A stretch of DNA of 64,000 bases, taken from contig CAWIDG010000012.1 in NCBI GenBank assembly GCA_963834875.1, forward strand, positions 7,596 to 71,595, given 5' to 3'. This DNA is from DATAGF01 sp963834875 (lineage in GTDB: Bacteria > Actinomycetota > Thermoleophilia > Miltoncostaeales > Miltoncostaeaceae). The notes beneath the pieces are model-generated. The model saw nothing but the letters and a program-made list of their open reading frames with translations, was not told the DNA's origin and did not search any database. Position numbers and translations under genes: made by a program. This document shows positions 56,382-64,000 of this stretch, in pieces. Position 1 is the stretch's first letter. Every line of letters starts with the position of its first letter.

Positions 56382-58163
56382 GCACGCCGCTGGTCCTCGG
56401 CACCGCGGGTCACGTTGACCACGGGAAGACGGCGCTGGTGCTGGCGCTCACCGGCCGCGACACCGACCGCCTGCCGGCCGAGAAATCGCGCGGCATCTCG
56501 ATCGAGCTGGGCTTCGCGCCGCTCGAGCTGCCGTCGGGGCGCAGGGTCGGCCTGGTCGACGTCCCAGGGCACGAGCGCTTCGTGCGCCACATGGTCGCGG
56601 GCGCGAGCGGGGTGGACGGCTACCTGCTGTGCGTGGCCGCCGACGATGGCGTCATGCCGCAGACGCGCGAGCACATGGCCGTGCTGCGGCTCCTCGGCGT
56701 CGGGGACGGCGTCGTCGCCGTCACCAAGGCCGACCTCGCCCCGCCGGGTCCGGCGGCGGCCGCCGCCCGCGAGCTGGTCGGGCGCGGGCCCGAGGTCGTG
56801 CCGGTCTCGGTCGCGACCGGCGAGGGCCTCGAGCGTCTCCGGGGCGCGCTCGACCGCCTGGCCGGCCGCCTGCGCCGGCGCACGGCCGGCGGCCGCCCGC
56901 GCCTGTTCGTGGACCGCGCGTTCTCCCTGCCGGGCGCCGGCACGATCGTCACCGGGACGCTGTGGGGCGAGGGCGATCGTCCCCGGCGACCGGGTCATCG
57001 CGCTGCCCCGGGGCGCCGCCGGGCGGGTGCGCGAGGTGCAGGCGCACGAGCGGACCATCGCCCGCGCCGCCGGCGGGCGGACGGCGCTCAACCTCGCGGG
57101 CATGGCCCTGGCGAGGTGCCGCGCGGGGCGTGCGTCGTCCGCGCCGGCGACGGATGGGCCGGGACTGACCTGCTCGACGTCGCGCTGGACTGGCTGCCCG
57201 ACGCCGGGCGGGGCTGCGCACGCGCGGAGCGGCTGCAGGCGTTCCTCGGGACGGCCGAGGTGCCGGCCGCCTGCGTGCTGCTGGAGGCGGACGCGCTGGA
57301 GCCGGGCGAGCGCGGCTACGCCCAGCTGCGGCTGGGGCGGCCGGTGCCCGCGACGGCCGGTGACCGCGTGGTGCTGCGCTCCGCCGAGCGGCGCACGGTG
57401 GGCGGGGCCGTCGTCATCGACGCGGCGCCCGCCCGGCACGGGCGCGGCGGCAGGGCGGCCGAGCGTCTGGCCGTCCTCGAGCGGGGCGCGGCGTCCCAGG
57501 TGCTCGCCCAGCGACTGGCCGACGCCGGCGCAGACGGCATCGCGGCGGGCTCCGAGCCCGCCGCGATCGCCGCCGCCGGGGGCGTCGTCCTGCCGGGGGG
57601 GCTGGCCCTCGACGCCGGCGTCGCCGCGCGCGCCCGCGAGCGGCTGCGCGAGGCGCTCGGCTCGCCCTTGTCGCTGGCGGCCGCGCGCGCCGCCACGGGG
57701 CTCGGGACCGCCCGCGGCCCGCGCGCTCCTCGCCGACCTCGAGGCGCAGGGGGAGGTCGTGCGCGACGGCGCGCGGGTCCGTCTCCCTGCCGCCGGGCCG
57801 CCGCGCGGGCTCGAGGAGGTCGCCGGGGCCCTCGCCGCCGGCGGGCTGCGCCCCCCCTCCCCGGCGGACCTGGCCCGGCTCACCGGCCTCGCGCCGGCGC
57901 AGGTCGATGCCGCGCTCGGGCGCCTGCGCGAGGACGGCCGCGCCGTGCGGGCGGGCGACCTGTGGTTCGACGCCGCGGCGGCGGCCGGCGCGCGCGAGCA
58001 CGCCCGGAAGGCCCTGGCCTCCGGGCCGATGACGATCGGCGCGCTGCGCGACCTCTGGGCCGTCGGGCGGCGCCAGGCGATCGCGCTGGCCGCCCACCTC
58101 GACGCGAGCGGCCTGACGCGGCGCCAGGGCGATCGCCGCGCGCTGCGCCGGGGGGGCGCCTGA
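56378..58163 (+). CDS. selB: Selenocysteine-specific elongation factor (frameshifts)
   Basis: About 595 residues. The EF-Tu-like GTPase domain has G1 GHVDHGKT at 11-18, G3 DVPGHERF and G4 TKAD. Domains 2-3 contain FSLPGAGTIVTGTLWGEG and RLGRPVPATAGDRVVLR. The C-terminal winged-helix repeats (LEEVAGALAAGGLRPPSPADLARL, LWAVGRRQAIALAAHLDASGLTRR) bind the SECIS element. Frame changes near 56965, 57118 and 57720 must be bridged. With selA it implies selenoprotein synthesis, although tRNA-Sec is not seen in the window. Confidence 0.92.
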
Positions 58164-58213
58164 GCCGGCGCCAGGCCCGACGCCGGAGGCCTGAGCGGTC
58201 TGCGTTCAGGGCG

Positions 58214-58244
58214 CGACATGCCTGTGAGGCGCTCTCGCATGTCG
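58214..58244. terminator. Hairpin between selB and a convergent gene
   Basis: Stem CGACATGC / GCATGTCG (58214-58221 and 58237-58244) with a 15-nt loop, between two gene 3' ends. Probably a bidirectional terminator without a T-tract. Confidence 0.55.
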
Positions 58245-58256
58245 TGTCGGCCGGTC

Positions 58257-58750
58257 TCAAAGGCCGGGAAGATCACCCGCCTGATGCCATGCGTCCGTGA
58301 CGCGTTGTGCCGCCGCCGCCCCGTGAATCTGACATTCCTTGTTGACCTCAGCCGCTTTGCCTTCGGGCAAGTGGGTCGCCATGACATTGCCCTGGCCTTG
58401 GCGTCGGCCTCCTCCCGCCGAGATGCAAAGGCCACGCGCCTGGCCACATTGGCTGCGGCGTTGGCCTCATCCTTGCCTTGCTCCCCCGCCTTCGTTCCGA
58501 GATGGATGCCGAAGTAGGTGCCGACGATCGTTCCGACGACTCCGAACGCACCGGTCGCGACCATCCCGATTTGACCGTCGAGCTCACCGGCGACGGCGAG
58601 GGCGATGATCGCGGCGATCGCGATGGCGATCACTGCGATCAGGCCGGCCAGGACGGTCCCGAGCGCCAACTTGGGATCGAGCCAGGCATCGCCGTTCTTG
58701 GCGCCTGCGTTCTGGTTGGAGTCTGAGTTCTGGTCGGGCGGTGTCTTCAT
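58257..58750 (-). CDS. Membrane protein of unknown function (one frameshift)
   Basis: About 164 residues from ATG 58750. Hydrophilic Asn/Gln-rich start (DQNSDSNQNAGAKNGDAWLD), two hydrophobic helices (GTVLAGLIAVIAIAIAAIIALAV and VATGAFGVVGTIVGTYFGIHLG) and a charged segment (AGEQGKDEANAAANVARRVA). After a frame change near 58398 the product continues NVMATHLPEGKAAEVNKECQ and ends WHQAGDLPGL. Base composition is less GC-rich than most neighbours. A GGAGCC lies before the ATG. No family recognised. Confidence 0.65.
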
Positions 58751-58845
58751 GAGGCTCCTTTCAGACGCGGAGGGCCTCTGCGGGTCCAGACCCTGGGACG
58801 GCCGGGGGCTCCGTGCATACCGTCAGGCGCGAGCGTGGAGGTGCG

Positions 58846-59244
58846 ATGACCGATCAGCCGGCCCGGCTCGAGGTGGTGCGGCGCTACTGGGAGTATGCGG
58901 GCGCGGACGTGGACCGTGCCGATGAGATCTACCACGACGACGCGGTGCTTGAGTTCCCGCAGTCCGGTGAGCGCTTCGAGGGCGTCGCGAGCTTCACGGA
59001 GTGGCGCCGCCAGTACCCGGCCGAGGTGCGCTACCGGGTCCGGCGGGTGACGGCACGTGAGGACCTGGTCGTCGTCGAGGTCTCGGCCAGCTACGACGGT
59101 GGTCCGTGGATGCTCGGGGTGCAGCTGCTCGAATTCCGCGACCGCAAGGTGGCGCGCGAGCGGATCTACGTCATGGACGGCTGGGAGGCCCCCGAGTGGC
59201 GGGCCCCCTGGCGCGCGGACATCCCCGCGGACCCGCCGGCCTGA
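58846..59244 (+). CDS. SnoaL/NTF2-like protein
   Basis: 132 residues. RLEVVRRYWEYAGADVDRADEIYHDDAVLEFPQSGERFEG is the standard NTF2-fold opening. WRRQYPAEVRYRVRRVTAREDLVVVEVSASYDGGPWMLGVQLLEFRDRKVARERIYVMDGWE completes the cone. GGAGGTGCG directly precedes ATG 58846, deciding this start. It may be an enzyme or a binding protein; the substrate is unknown. Confidence 0.85.
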   Translation: MTDQPARLEVVRRYWEYAGADVDRADEIYHDDAVLEFPQSGERFEGVASFTEWRRQYPAEVRYRVRRVTAREDLVVVEVSASYDGGPWMLGVQLLEFRDRKVARERIYVMDGWEAPEWRAPWRADIPADPPA

Positions 59245-59319
59245 AGCACGACGGTGTCGGGCTCGACGTCAGCGATGGCGAGGACTCGGCGAGTCGCCCC
59301 GCGCGACGAGCCGCGATGA

Positions 59320-60129
59320 TCAGCTGCGGGCCTCGGCGGCGCGCCAGAAGGCATCGACCCGGGCGTTGAAGTCCTCGGGCACCTCCTGGAAGGGCTGGTG
59401 GGCCTCTCCCGGCATCACCTCGAACTCGGCGTCTGGGATCGCCTCCGCCACCTCACGACCGCAGCGCGGCGGGAAGAGGATGTCGAGCTCGCCGGAGAGG
59501 ACGAGCGTCGGGGCGGCGATCTTCGAGAGGCGGTCCACCGTGTCGTGGGCGGCGCAGACGTTAACCTGCGCCTGAAAGGCCTCGACGGACTGTTGATGGG
59601 GGAACGCAAGCGCCTCTTCCACGATCTGGTCCACCGAGCCGTCCTCGTGCGCGCGCGGCGTATAGACCCACGTGAAGAAACCCTCGTAGAAGGCGCGGTC
59701 GCTGGGCGCCGCCTCGGGCAGCCAGCGCCAGAAGTCGAGCTGGGCGCGGAACAGGGCGTCGGCGCGGGCGTACGTGCTCACCAGCACGAGGCTTCGGACG
59801 ACCTGGGAGTGCCGAAGCGCCAGCTCCTGCGCGATGGCGCTGCCCATCGAGAAGCCGACGACGTGGGCCGCGGGCACCTCCAGCGCGCGAAGGAGCGTGG
59901 CGGCATCGTCGGCCATTGAGGGAGGCGAGAGCGGACGATCGGGCAACGGCGTGCGGCCCGCGCCGCGGTTGTCAAAGGCCGTGAGGCGGTAGCGGTCGGC
60001 CAGGCCGTCGAGCTGGAGCTCCCAGGCCTCGGCGGGATCGCCGAGCCCGGCGATGAGCAGGACGTCCGGTCCGTCGCCGCGGCGCTCGACCCAGAATTCA
60101 GCGTCGCCGGCCTGGATCATCTCTCCCAT
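59320..60129 (-). CDS. Alpha/beta hydrolase
   Basis: 269 residues. Oxyanion region LLIAGLGDPAEAWELQ, nucleophile elbow VVGFSMGSAIAQELA (Ser), acid in LVLSGELDILFPPRCG and His in VMPGEAHQPFQEVP give a complete triad. FDNRGAGRTPLPDRPLS is typical of the 3-oxoadipate enol-lactonase/haloperoxidase-like group. ATG 60129 follows GGGAGG. The substrate is unknown. Confidence 0.9.
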   Translation of the reverse strand: MGEMIQAGDAEFWVERRGDGPDVLLIAGLGDPAEAWELQLDGLADRYRLTAFDNRGAGRTPLPDRPLSPPSMADDAATLLRALEVPAAHVVGFSMGSAIAQELALRHSQVVRSLVLVSTYARADALFRAQLDFWRWLPEAAPSDRAFYEGFFTWVYTPRAHEDGSVDQIVEEALAFPHQQSVEAFQAQVNVCAAHDTVDRLSKIAAPTLVLSGELDILFPPRCGREVAEAIPDAEFEVMPGEAHQPFQEVPEDFNARVDAFWRAAEARS

Positions 60130-60527
60130 CGTTGACCTCCCTGGGGTCGAGCGGGACGCCGTCGCGTCGGTCCTCTCGCTCGGTCAAGTCAGCCTCACAC
60201 GAGGGCCGGCCGTTGGTCGAGAGGCCGAGGTCGCCGGAGCGGGCGCGTAGTTCAGGAGCTCGTTCTCCGGATCGAGGCGAGCGGCACCATCCGACATTCC
60301 ACGCACCGCTCGCACTTCTCGCACGCCGATAGCAGAGGATCCGTTGGCGGTGGGGACCTCACGGAGCGGCCGACGATTCCGAGTCCGACTCAGGTAGGAG
60401 GCCGCGCGTGCGACCCCGAAGTGCGTTCGAGTGGTGCGACGCGTGACGCTTCTCGCGCCAGAACGGCCAAGTCCTGCGACCCCGAAGGCCCGCAGGACTC
60501 GAACGATGCCTATCGCGCTCGCCGCCC
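60130..60527. other. Non-coding stretch with a repeat of an upstream motif
   Basis: No supported gene on either strand. A 15-bp sequence ACTCAGGTAGGAGGC at 60388-60402 recurs exactly at 61443-61457 before the histidine kinase gene, and the following ~45 bp are also partly similar. This may be a second regulator site or the remnant of a duplicated promoter region. Confidence 0.5.
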
Positions 60528-61326
60528 TTAGAGCACGAGCGGGAGGAGGAGGATCGCCAGCACCACGCTCTGCGCGCTGTGCACCGCGATCCCGATCCAC
60601 GCACTCCGATACCGCTTCGTCGGGTACGCGGTGGTGAACATCTCGAGGAGCGTCCCCGGGATCGCCCACGGCACGTGCAGGTGGTAGCCCGCGAAGAGGA
60701 GGCCGTTCGCCACCCAGTCGCGGCGTCCGAAGGCGCCGTTCATGCGCGGAAGGAGAAACCCGCGGAACAGGAGCTCCTCGCCGAGCACGGTGTTGAAGAG
60801 GAACATCACGAGGATGAGGCCGTACCAGCCGAAGGCCCCGTCCAGGAACGCCTTGCCGGCGTCGGAGTCGATGAGCGTGGCGAGGTCCCGGTCCTCGGGC
60901 GCCGCCACGATCCCGATCAGCTCTGCACCGCGGCGAACCCGACGATCAGCGGGATCACGACCAGCCACACTCGACCGCCGATGCGGCCGCTGCGCGGGCT
61001 CCGCGGAGAGCGGAGCCAGAGCGCCTCGCGGACCGTCGACCAGCGGAGGGTCCGCTGCTCGCGACCGACGAGGGTCGCAACGAGGACGAACTGCCAGACC
61101 ATGCCGATCGCGAGGGAGACGATCAGCGCCTTCGCCATCGGCACGTGCCCGTCGCCGGCGAACCGGTCCGCGAGCACGGGCGCGACGAGCCAGGCGAGCG
61201 CCGCCATAGGCAGGGCGGCGGCCGCCCAAACGCGAAGATCGCGCGCTTCCGAGCTGCGGGATCTCGACCGAGACCGCGGCGTCGGCGCGGGCGGGAATCG
61301 CGGGGTGAGCGATGTGAGGCGTTCAT
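60528..61326 (-). CDS. CPBP (CAAX) family intramembrane protease (frameshifts)
   Basis: About 265 residues. It begins at ATG 61326 behind GGAGGACGTC with a basic segment (NASHRSPRDSRPRRRRGLG). TM helices follow after a frame change near 61225 (MAALAWLVAPVLADRF, AKALIVSLAIGMVWQFVLVATLVG). A second frame change near 60922 leads to the catalytic core: EE...R in LGEELLFRGFLLPRM, the first His in FAGYHLHVPWAIPG and the last His in GIAVHSAQSVVLAI. Such proteases process or regulate membrane proteins or peptides. It is divergent from the two-component pair. Confidence 0.85.
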
Positions 61327-61437
61327 GACGTCCTCCTTCGTCGGAATGAGCACATGCCGCGACGCTAGGAGGCCGGACGTCCGGGCGACCTCGTCGGAAG
61401 GCCGGATTCGAGCTCCGACGCCGGCGACGATTCGCGA

Positions 61438-61455
61438 CTCCTACTCAGGTAGGAG
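61438..61455. promoter_or_regulatory. Inverted repeat upstream of the two-component operon
   Basis: CTCCTAC-TCAG-GTAGGAG has perfect 7-bp arms and ends 20 bp before the -10-like box at 61475. A good candidate site for autoregulation by the NarL-type regulator of the operon. Confidence 0.5.
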
Positions 61456-61474
61456 GCGACGCGAGAACCTGCAG

Positions 61475-61480
61475 TACGTT
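61475..61480 (+). promoter_or_regulatory. -10-like box for the NarL-type histidine kinase
   Basis: TACGTT followed by 6 nt and then GTG 61487. Confidence 0.45.
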
Positions 61481-61486
61481 CACCGC

Positions 61487-62658
61487 GTGAGCCGGATCAG
61501 AGACGTCGCGCGCAAGTACTGGTTCGAGCTGCTGATCGCCGTCCTGGCGATCGCAGCCATGCTCGAACTCGTGGTCGGACGCGACTCGCCGGGCGCGCCG
61601 TCGACGTCGCTGTGGTTCGCCATACCGGCGATGGCGGTCCTCGTACTGCCGCTGTTCGCGCGCCGGCGCTTTCCCTTCGCCGCTCCGGCCGCCTACTGGG
61701 TCCTGGCCGCGGCGCTCTCGTTCGTCGACGGACTGCTGATCGCGTTCATCGGCAGCCTCGGCGTCGTCGGGCTTGGCAACGCGCGTTCCTGCTCGGGAAC
61801 CTGCGGAATCCCCTGAAGGCGGGCGCGGGCCTGGTCATCGTGCTCGGCGGGATCGTGATCGTGGTCTACAACATCCCGGGTCCACAGCCAGCCAGCGACT
61901 TCGTCTTCATTCCGCTCCGGTTCGTCGTCGCCTGGGTCGCGGGCTACGCCCTGCGCGAGCGTGCCGAGCAGGCCGAAGCAGCGGAAGAGCGCGCGGCCCA
62001 CGCCGAGCGCGAGCGGGAGGCGGCCGCACGCGTCGCGGTGGCAGAGGAGCGCGCGCGGATCGCCCGCGAGCTCCACGACATCGTCGCCCACGCCGTCAGC
62101 GTGATGGTGCTCCAGGTCGGCGCCGTCAGGCACAAGCTCCCCGACGCGCTGGCCGAGGACAGCGAGGCGCTCAAGGGCGTCGAGCAGGCGGGCCGCACCG
62201 CGCTCACCGAGATGCGCCGACTGCTGGGCGCCATGCGCCGCGACGGGGACGAAGCCGAGCTCGTGCCCCAGCCCGGCCTCGACGGCCTCGACTCGCTGCT
62301 GGACGAGGTCGGCCGCGCCGGCCTCCCCGTCCAGTTGCACGTCGACGGCGAGCCGTTCCCGCTCCCGCGAGGGATCGACCTCTCTGCCTATCGGATCGTG
62401 CAAGAAGGCCTGACCAACGCTCTCAAACATGCGCGCGCCAGCGACGCCGACGTGACCGTCCGCTACCGGCCCGACGAGCTGGAAATCGAGGTGCGCGACA
62501 ACGGCGGGGGCGGCGAGACCAGCGACGGCCTCGGCCACGGGCTCGTCGGCGTTCGCGAACGCGTCAAGATCTACGGCGGTGAGATGACCGCGGGAACGGC
62601 AGCCGGCGGCGGCTTCGTCCTCAGCGCACGCCTCCCGCTCGGCCGGGACGAACGATGA
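61487..62658 (+). CDS. NarL-type sensor histidine kinase (one frameshift)
   Basis: About 390 residues. The N-terminus has four or more TM helices (WFELLIAVLAIAAMLELVVG, LWFAIPAMAVLVLPLFA, AAYWVLAAALSFVDGLLIAF) with a frame change near 61785. A coiled linker (RERAEQAEAAEERAAHAERERE) leads to the HisKA_3 phospho-acceptor motif IARELHDIVAHAVSVMV, then the ATPase domain AYRIVQEGLTNALKHARA, EIEVRDNGGGG and GHGLVGVRERVKIYGG. This membrane-sensor type (DesK/LiaS-like) often responds to envelope stress. Its stop overlaps the regulator ATG (ATGA). Confidence 0.9.
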
Positions 62659-63324
62659 CCATCCGTGTGCTCGTCGCCGACGACCAGTCGATGGTCCGCG
62701 CCGGCTTTCGCATGCTGCTCGCAGGCGAGCAGGACATCGAAGTCGTCGCCGAGGCGAGCAACGGACTCGAGGCGGTGGACAAGGCCGCACGCTTTCGTCC
62801 CACCGTCGTCCTGATGGACATCCGCATGCCCGAACTCGACGGGCTCGAGGCGACACGACGCATCCTCGCGGCCGACGACACCGCGCGGATCCTGATCCTC
62901 ACCACGTTCGACCTCGACGAATACGTCTACGAAGCGCTGCGCGCCGGCGCCAGCGGCTTCGTCCTCAAAGACGATCTCCCGAACAGCTGATCGCCGCGAT
63001 CCGCACTGTCGCCGCCGGCGACGCGCTGCTTTCACCGACGATCACAAAACGCGTGATCCAGAAATTCGCCCGCATCCCCCGTCCCGCTCCTCCGAAGGAG
63101 CTCGACAACTCAGTGAACGCGAACGCGACGTCTTCCGCTTGATCGCCCGCGGCCTCTCGAACGCCGAGATCGGCCAAGAGCTCTACATCAGCGACACGAC
63201 CGTCAAGACACACATCACGCACATCCTCCAGAAGCTCAACCTCCGCGACCGCGTCCAAGCAGTCGTGCTTGCCTACCAGACGGGAATCTTCGAGGCGGAA
63301 ACGCGGCGGCCAAAAGTGGCGATG
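62655..63324 (+). CDS. NarL/LuxR-type response regulator (frameshifts)
   Basis: About 220 residues. Receiver domain: acidic pair D9/D10 in VLVADDQSMVRAG, phospho-acceptor D55 in VVLMDIRMPELDGLEA and K105 in FVLKDD. A frame change near 62975 leads to EQLIAAIRTVAAGDALLSP. A second near 63108 leads to the LuxR helix-turn-helix LSERERDVFRLIARGLSNAEIGQELYISDTTVKTHITHILQKLNLRDRVQAVVLAYQTGI. As sequenced the last frame stays open to 63507. An indel after GIFEAE would end it near 63324, the usual length; the end given is therefore approximate. Confidence 0.88.
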
Positions 63325-63413
63325 AGAGCGCGACCCGCTGAGTGCCGTCGCGCACCAACGCGGCCTTCGACGCCGGCCGGACAATGGGTCCTGACCGTGC
63401 CGCGCGGGTGCTC

Positions 63414-63451
63414 CCGCACCGTCCCGCACCGTCTCGCACGTCCGCACCGTC
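63414..63451 (+). repeat. CCGCACCGTC direct repeats
   Basis: Three copies of CCGCACCGTC at 63414, 63424 and 63442, 70-107 bp to one side of the tRNA fragment. They could be recombinase arm sites or simple-sequence drift. Confidence 0.45.
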
Positions 63452-63495
63452 CCGGACGCTCCCGCTTCCGCTTTCTGTCCGTCTCAGGGACAAGC

Positions 63496-63518
63496 GAAAG
63501 GCCCTGATCAGGGCTTTC
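63496..63518 (-). terminator. Intrinsic terminator after the tRNA fragment
   Basis: On the minus strand, GAAAGCCCTGATCAGGGCCTTTC, an almost perfect palindrome ending in a T-run, lies 2 nt beyond the tRNA fragment. It shares CGAAAGCCCTG with the terminator of tRNA-Asn. It can also work for the regulator gene on the plus strand. Confidence 0.7.
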
Positions 63519-63520
63519 GA

Positions 63521-63561
63521 GGTGGGCGCTACTGGGCTCGAACCAGTGACCCCCAGCTTGT
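63521..63561 (-). tRNA. Partial tRNA (3' half only), probable att site
   Basis: On the minus strand the sequence runs from the anticodon-loop side (ACAAGC) through GGGGGTCACTGG, T loop TTCGAGC, CCAGT and the acceptor 3' strand AGCGCCC followed by ACC. This matches the 3' half of a tRNA-Val-like gene. The 5' half (acceptor GGGCGCT and D arm) is absent from the sequence upstream. Tyrosine integrases recombine at exactly this tRNA segment, so it is best read as an attachment-site copy. Confidence 0.7.
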
Positions 63562-63654
63562 CGCGGCTGCGGACGAAACGGGAGTCGTCTTCATCACCCC
63601 CACGTTGCGCTGTCAACTCGCCGAGCCCGGCGAGTGAGGAACGGGCCCCCGAAA

Positions 63655-63678
63655 CGGTGTACCCACCGGTATACCCAT
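63655..63678. repeat. 12-bp tandem repeat beside the tRNA fragment
   Basis: CGGTGTACCCAC (63655-63666) and CGGTATACCCAT (63667-63678), 10 of 12 identical, with exact 12-bp period about 95 bp beyond the tRNA fragment. The arrangement resembles integrase arm-type sites. Confidence 0.5.
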
Positions 63679-63715
63679 TGAAACGCCGACCCGAGCCCGC
63701 CCTCCCGTAAGACCG

Positions 63716-63952
63716 ATGAGCGAAAGGAGGCGGTGGCGCGGGTCATCCAGGCCGAGGTCGCGGCTGGACGGCGCGTGGAAAGGCAGGGCGAGTATGAGGC
63801 CGTCACCGTGCGCCGCCGAAGTGCGAAGGACCGCCTTGCGCGTACTTATGGACTTCGCCACGTTGTCGGCGCCGCTGAGGGTCTTCGACGGCGAGGAGCG
63901 CCGACTCGTCACCGTCGACCAGTTCGGCAACACGGACGTTCAGAGGGTCTGA
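63716..63952 (+). CDS. Possible small hypothetical gene (frame uncertain)
   Basis: Two overlapping plus-strand frames look coding in different halves. One reads ERKEAVARVIQAEVAAGRRV and RQGEYEAVTVRRRSAKDRLA in the first half. The other ends LRVFDGEERRLVTVDQFGNTDVQRV with a stop at 63952. A single indel near 63840 would join them into a protein of about 75-80 residues. No family recognised, and no ribosome site is evident apart from the AGGAGG at 63724-63729. Confidence 0.35.
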   Translation: MSERRRWRGSSRPRSRLDGAWKGRASMRPSPCAAEVRRTALRVLMDFATLSAPLRVFDGEERRLVTVDQFGNTDVQRV

Positions 63953-64000
63953 CCCTCGACGCAGCGGCCTCTGGGCGCCCAACGGACGCCCGAGCCTCGC
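63953..64000. other. Window end, nothing identified
   Basis: Only 48 bases after the last stop; no feature can be supported. Confidence 0.3.

Noticed and set aside
62985..62990. In-frame TGA in the NarL-type regulator as possible selenocysteine codon
   Set aside because: The reading frame itself changes at this point and the downstream regulator sequence continues in another frame, so a one-base indel explains it; no Cys is found there in the family.
48000..63520. Whole region considered as a prophage
   Set aside because: No capsid, terminase, portal, lysis or integrase genes; the contents are ordinary metabolic and regulatory genes, so only possible island boundaries are reported.
63236..63616. 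Minus-strand frame with LGVTGSSPVAPTSKAL
   Set aside because: Also a translated tRNA 3' end and terminator, not a gene; it helped to spot the tRNA fragment.

Overview
The window is very GC-rich, gene-dense DNA with short or overlapping gene junctions. It is most likely from a high-GC actinobacterium, and my best guess is the class Thermoleophilia (Solirubrobacterales or Gaiellales type). This rests on the GatCAB amidotransferase, the F420/LLM-type oxidoreductase, the Mycobacterium-like ATP-dependent DNA ligase, the Arg/Lys-rich C-terminal domain on the PQQ-type dehydrogenase and the many GTG starts. No rRNA or strict marker is present, so the lineage is inference. Many otherwise canonical housekeeping genes (ilvC, selB, gltB, DNA ligase, ABC ATPases) carry single-base frameshifts, often in G/C runs. 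I read these as sequencing or assembly indels, not gene decay, and gene coordinates below span across them.

Layout. 1-5.6 kb: a 5'-truncated PQQ-type sugar dehydrogenase, then on the minus strand ilvN-ilvC-class V aminotransferase-serA (branched-chain and serine synthesis). 5.6-7.7 kb: an OmpR/HK two-component pair followed by a structured 84-bp repeat. 7.8-15.3 kb, minus strand: LLM oxidoreductase, DNA ligase, gatCAB, a CopC-CopD fusion and its membrane partner. 15.4-26.4 kb: ctaA, a DksA/TraR protein, an ABC-2 exporter (ATPase plus two permeases), O-methyltransferase, a secreted lysozyme-like protein, DUF309, quinone oxidoreductase, M42 peptidase, rhomboid and small membrane proteins. 26.6-35.8 kb: glutamate synthase large subunit, an osmoprotectant ABC operon and an AbrB-PIN pair. 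35.8-47.9 kb: ABC-F, RNase D, UspA, HD hydrolase, PPX/GppA, SUI1/YciH, cysH-cysC, PHP phosphoesterase, oligoendopeptidase F, a regulator and a methyltransferase, ending in tRNA-Asn.

48-64 kb is more accessory in character: small unknown proteins, a nuclease with an Excalibur domain, a PLP decarboxylase, an ECF sigma operon, a CYTH protein, selA-selB without an obvious selC, a membrane protein, NTF2-like and hydrolase genes, a CPBP protease and a NarL-type two-component pair. tRNA-Asn with integrase-arm-like repeats lies at the left of this zone. A tRNA 3'-half lacking its 5' half (an att-site signature) lies at 63.5 kb.

The strongest cross-window signal is regulatory. More than twenty genes have a TANNNT box ending 6-9 nt before the start codon, which points to widespread leaderless transcription. 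In two divergent pairs the box is a near-palindrome read in both directions. Other notable structure includes a ~55-bp palindromic repeat present twice, the 84-bp inverted/direct repeat at 7.7 kb, and several inverted repeats placed like operators. No CRISPR array, rRNA, transposase or integrase gene was found.
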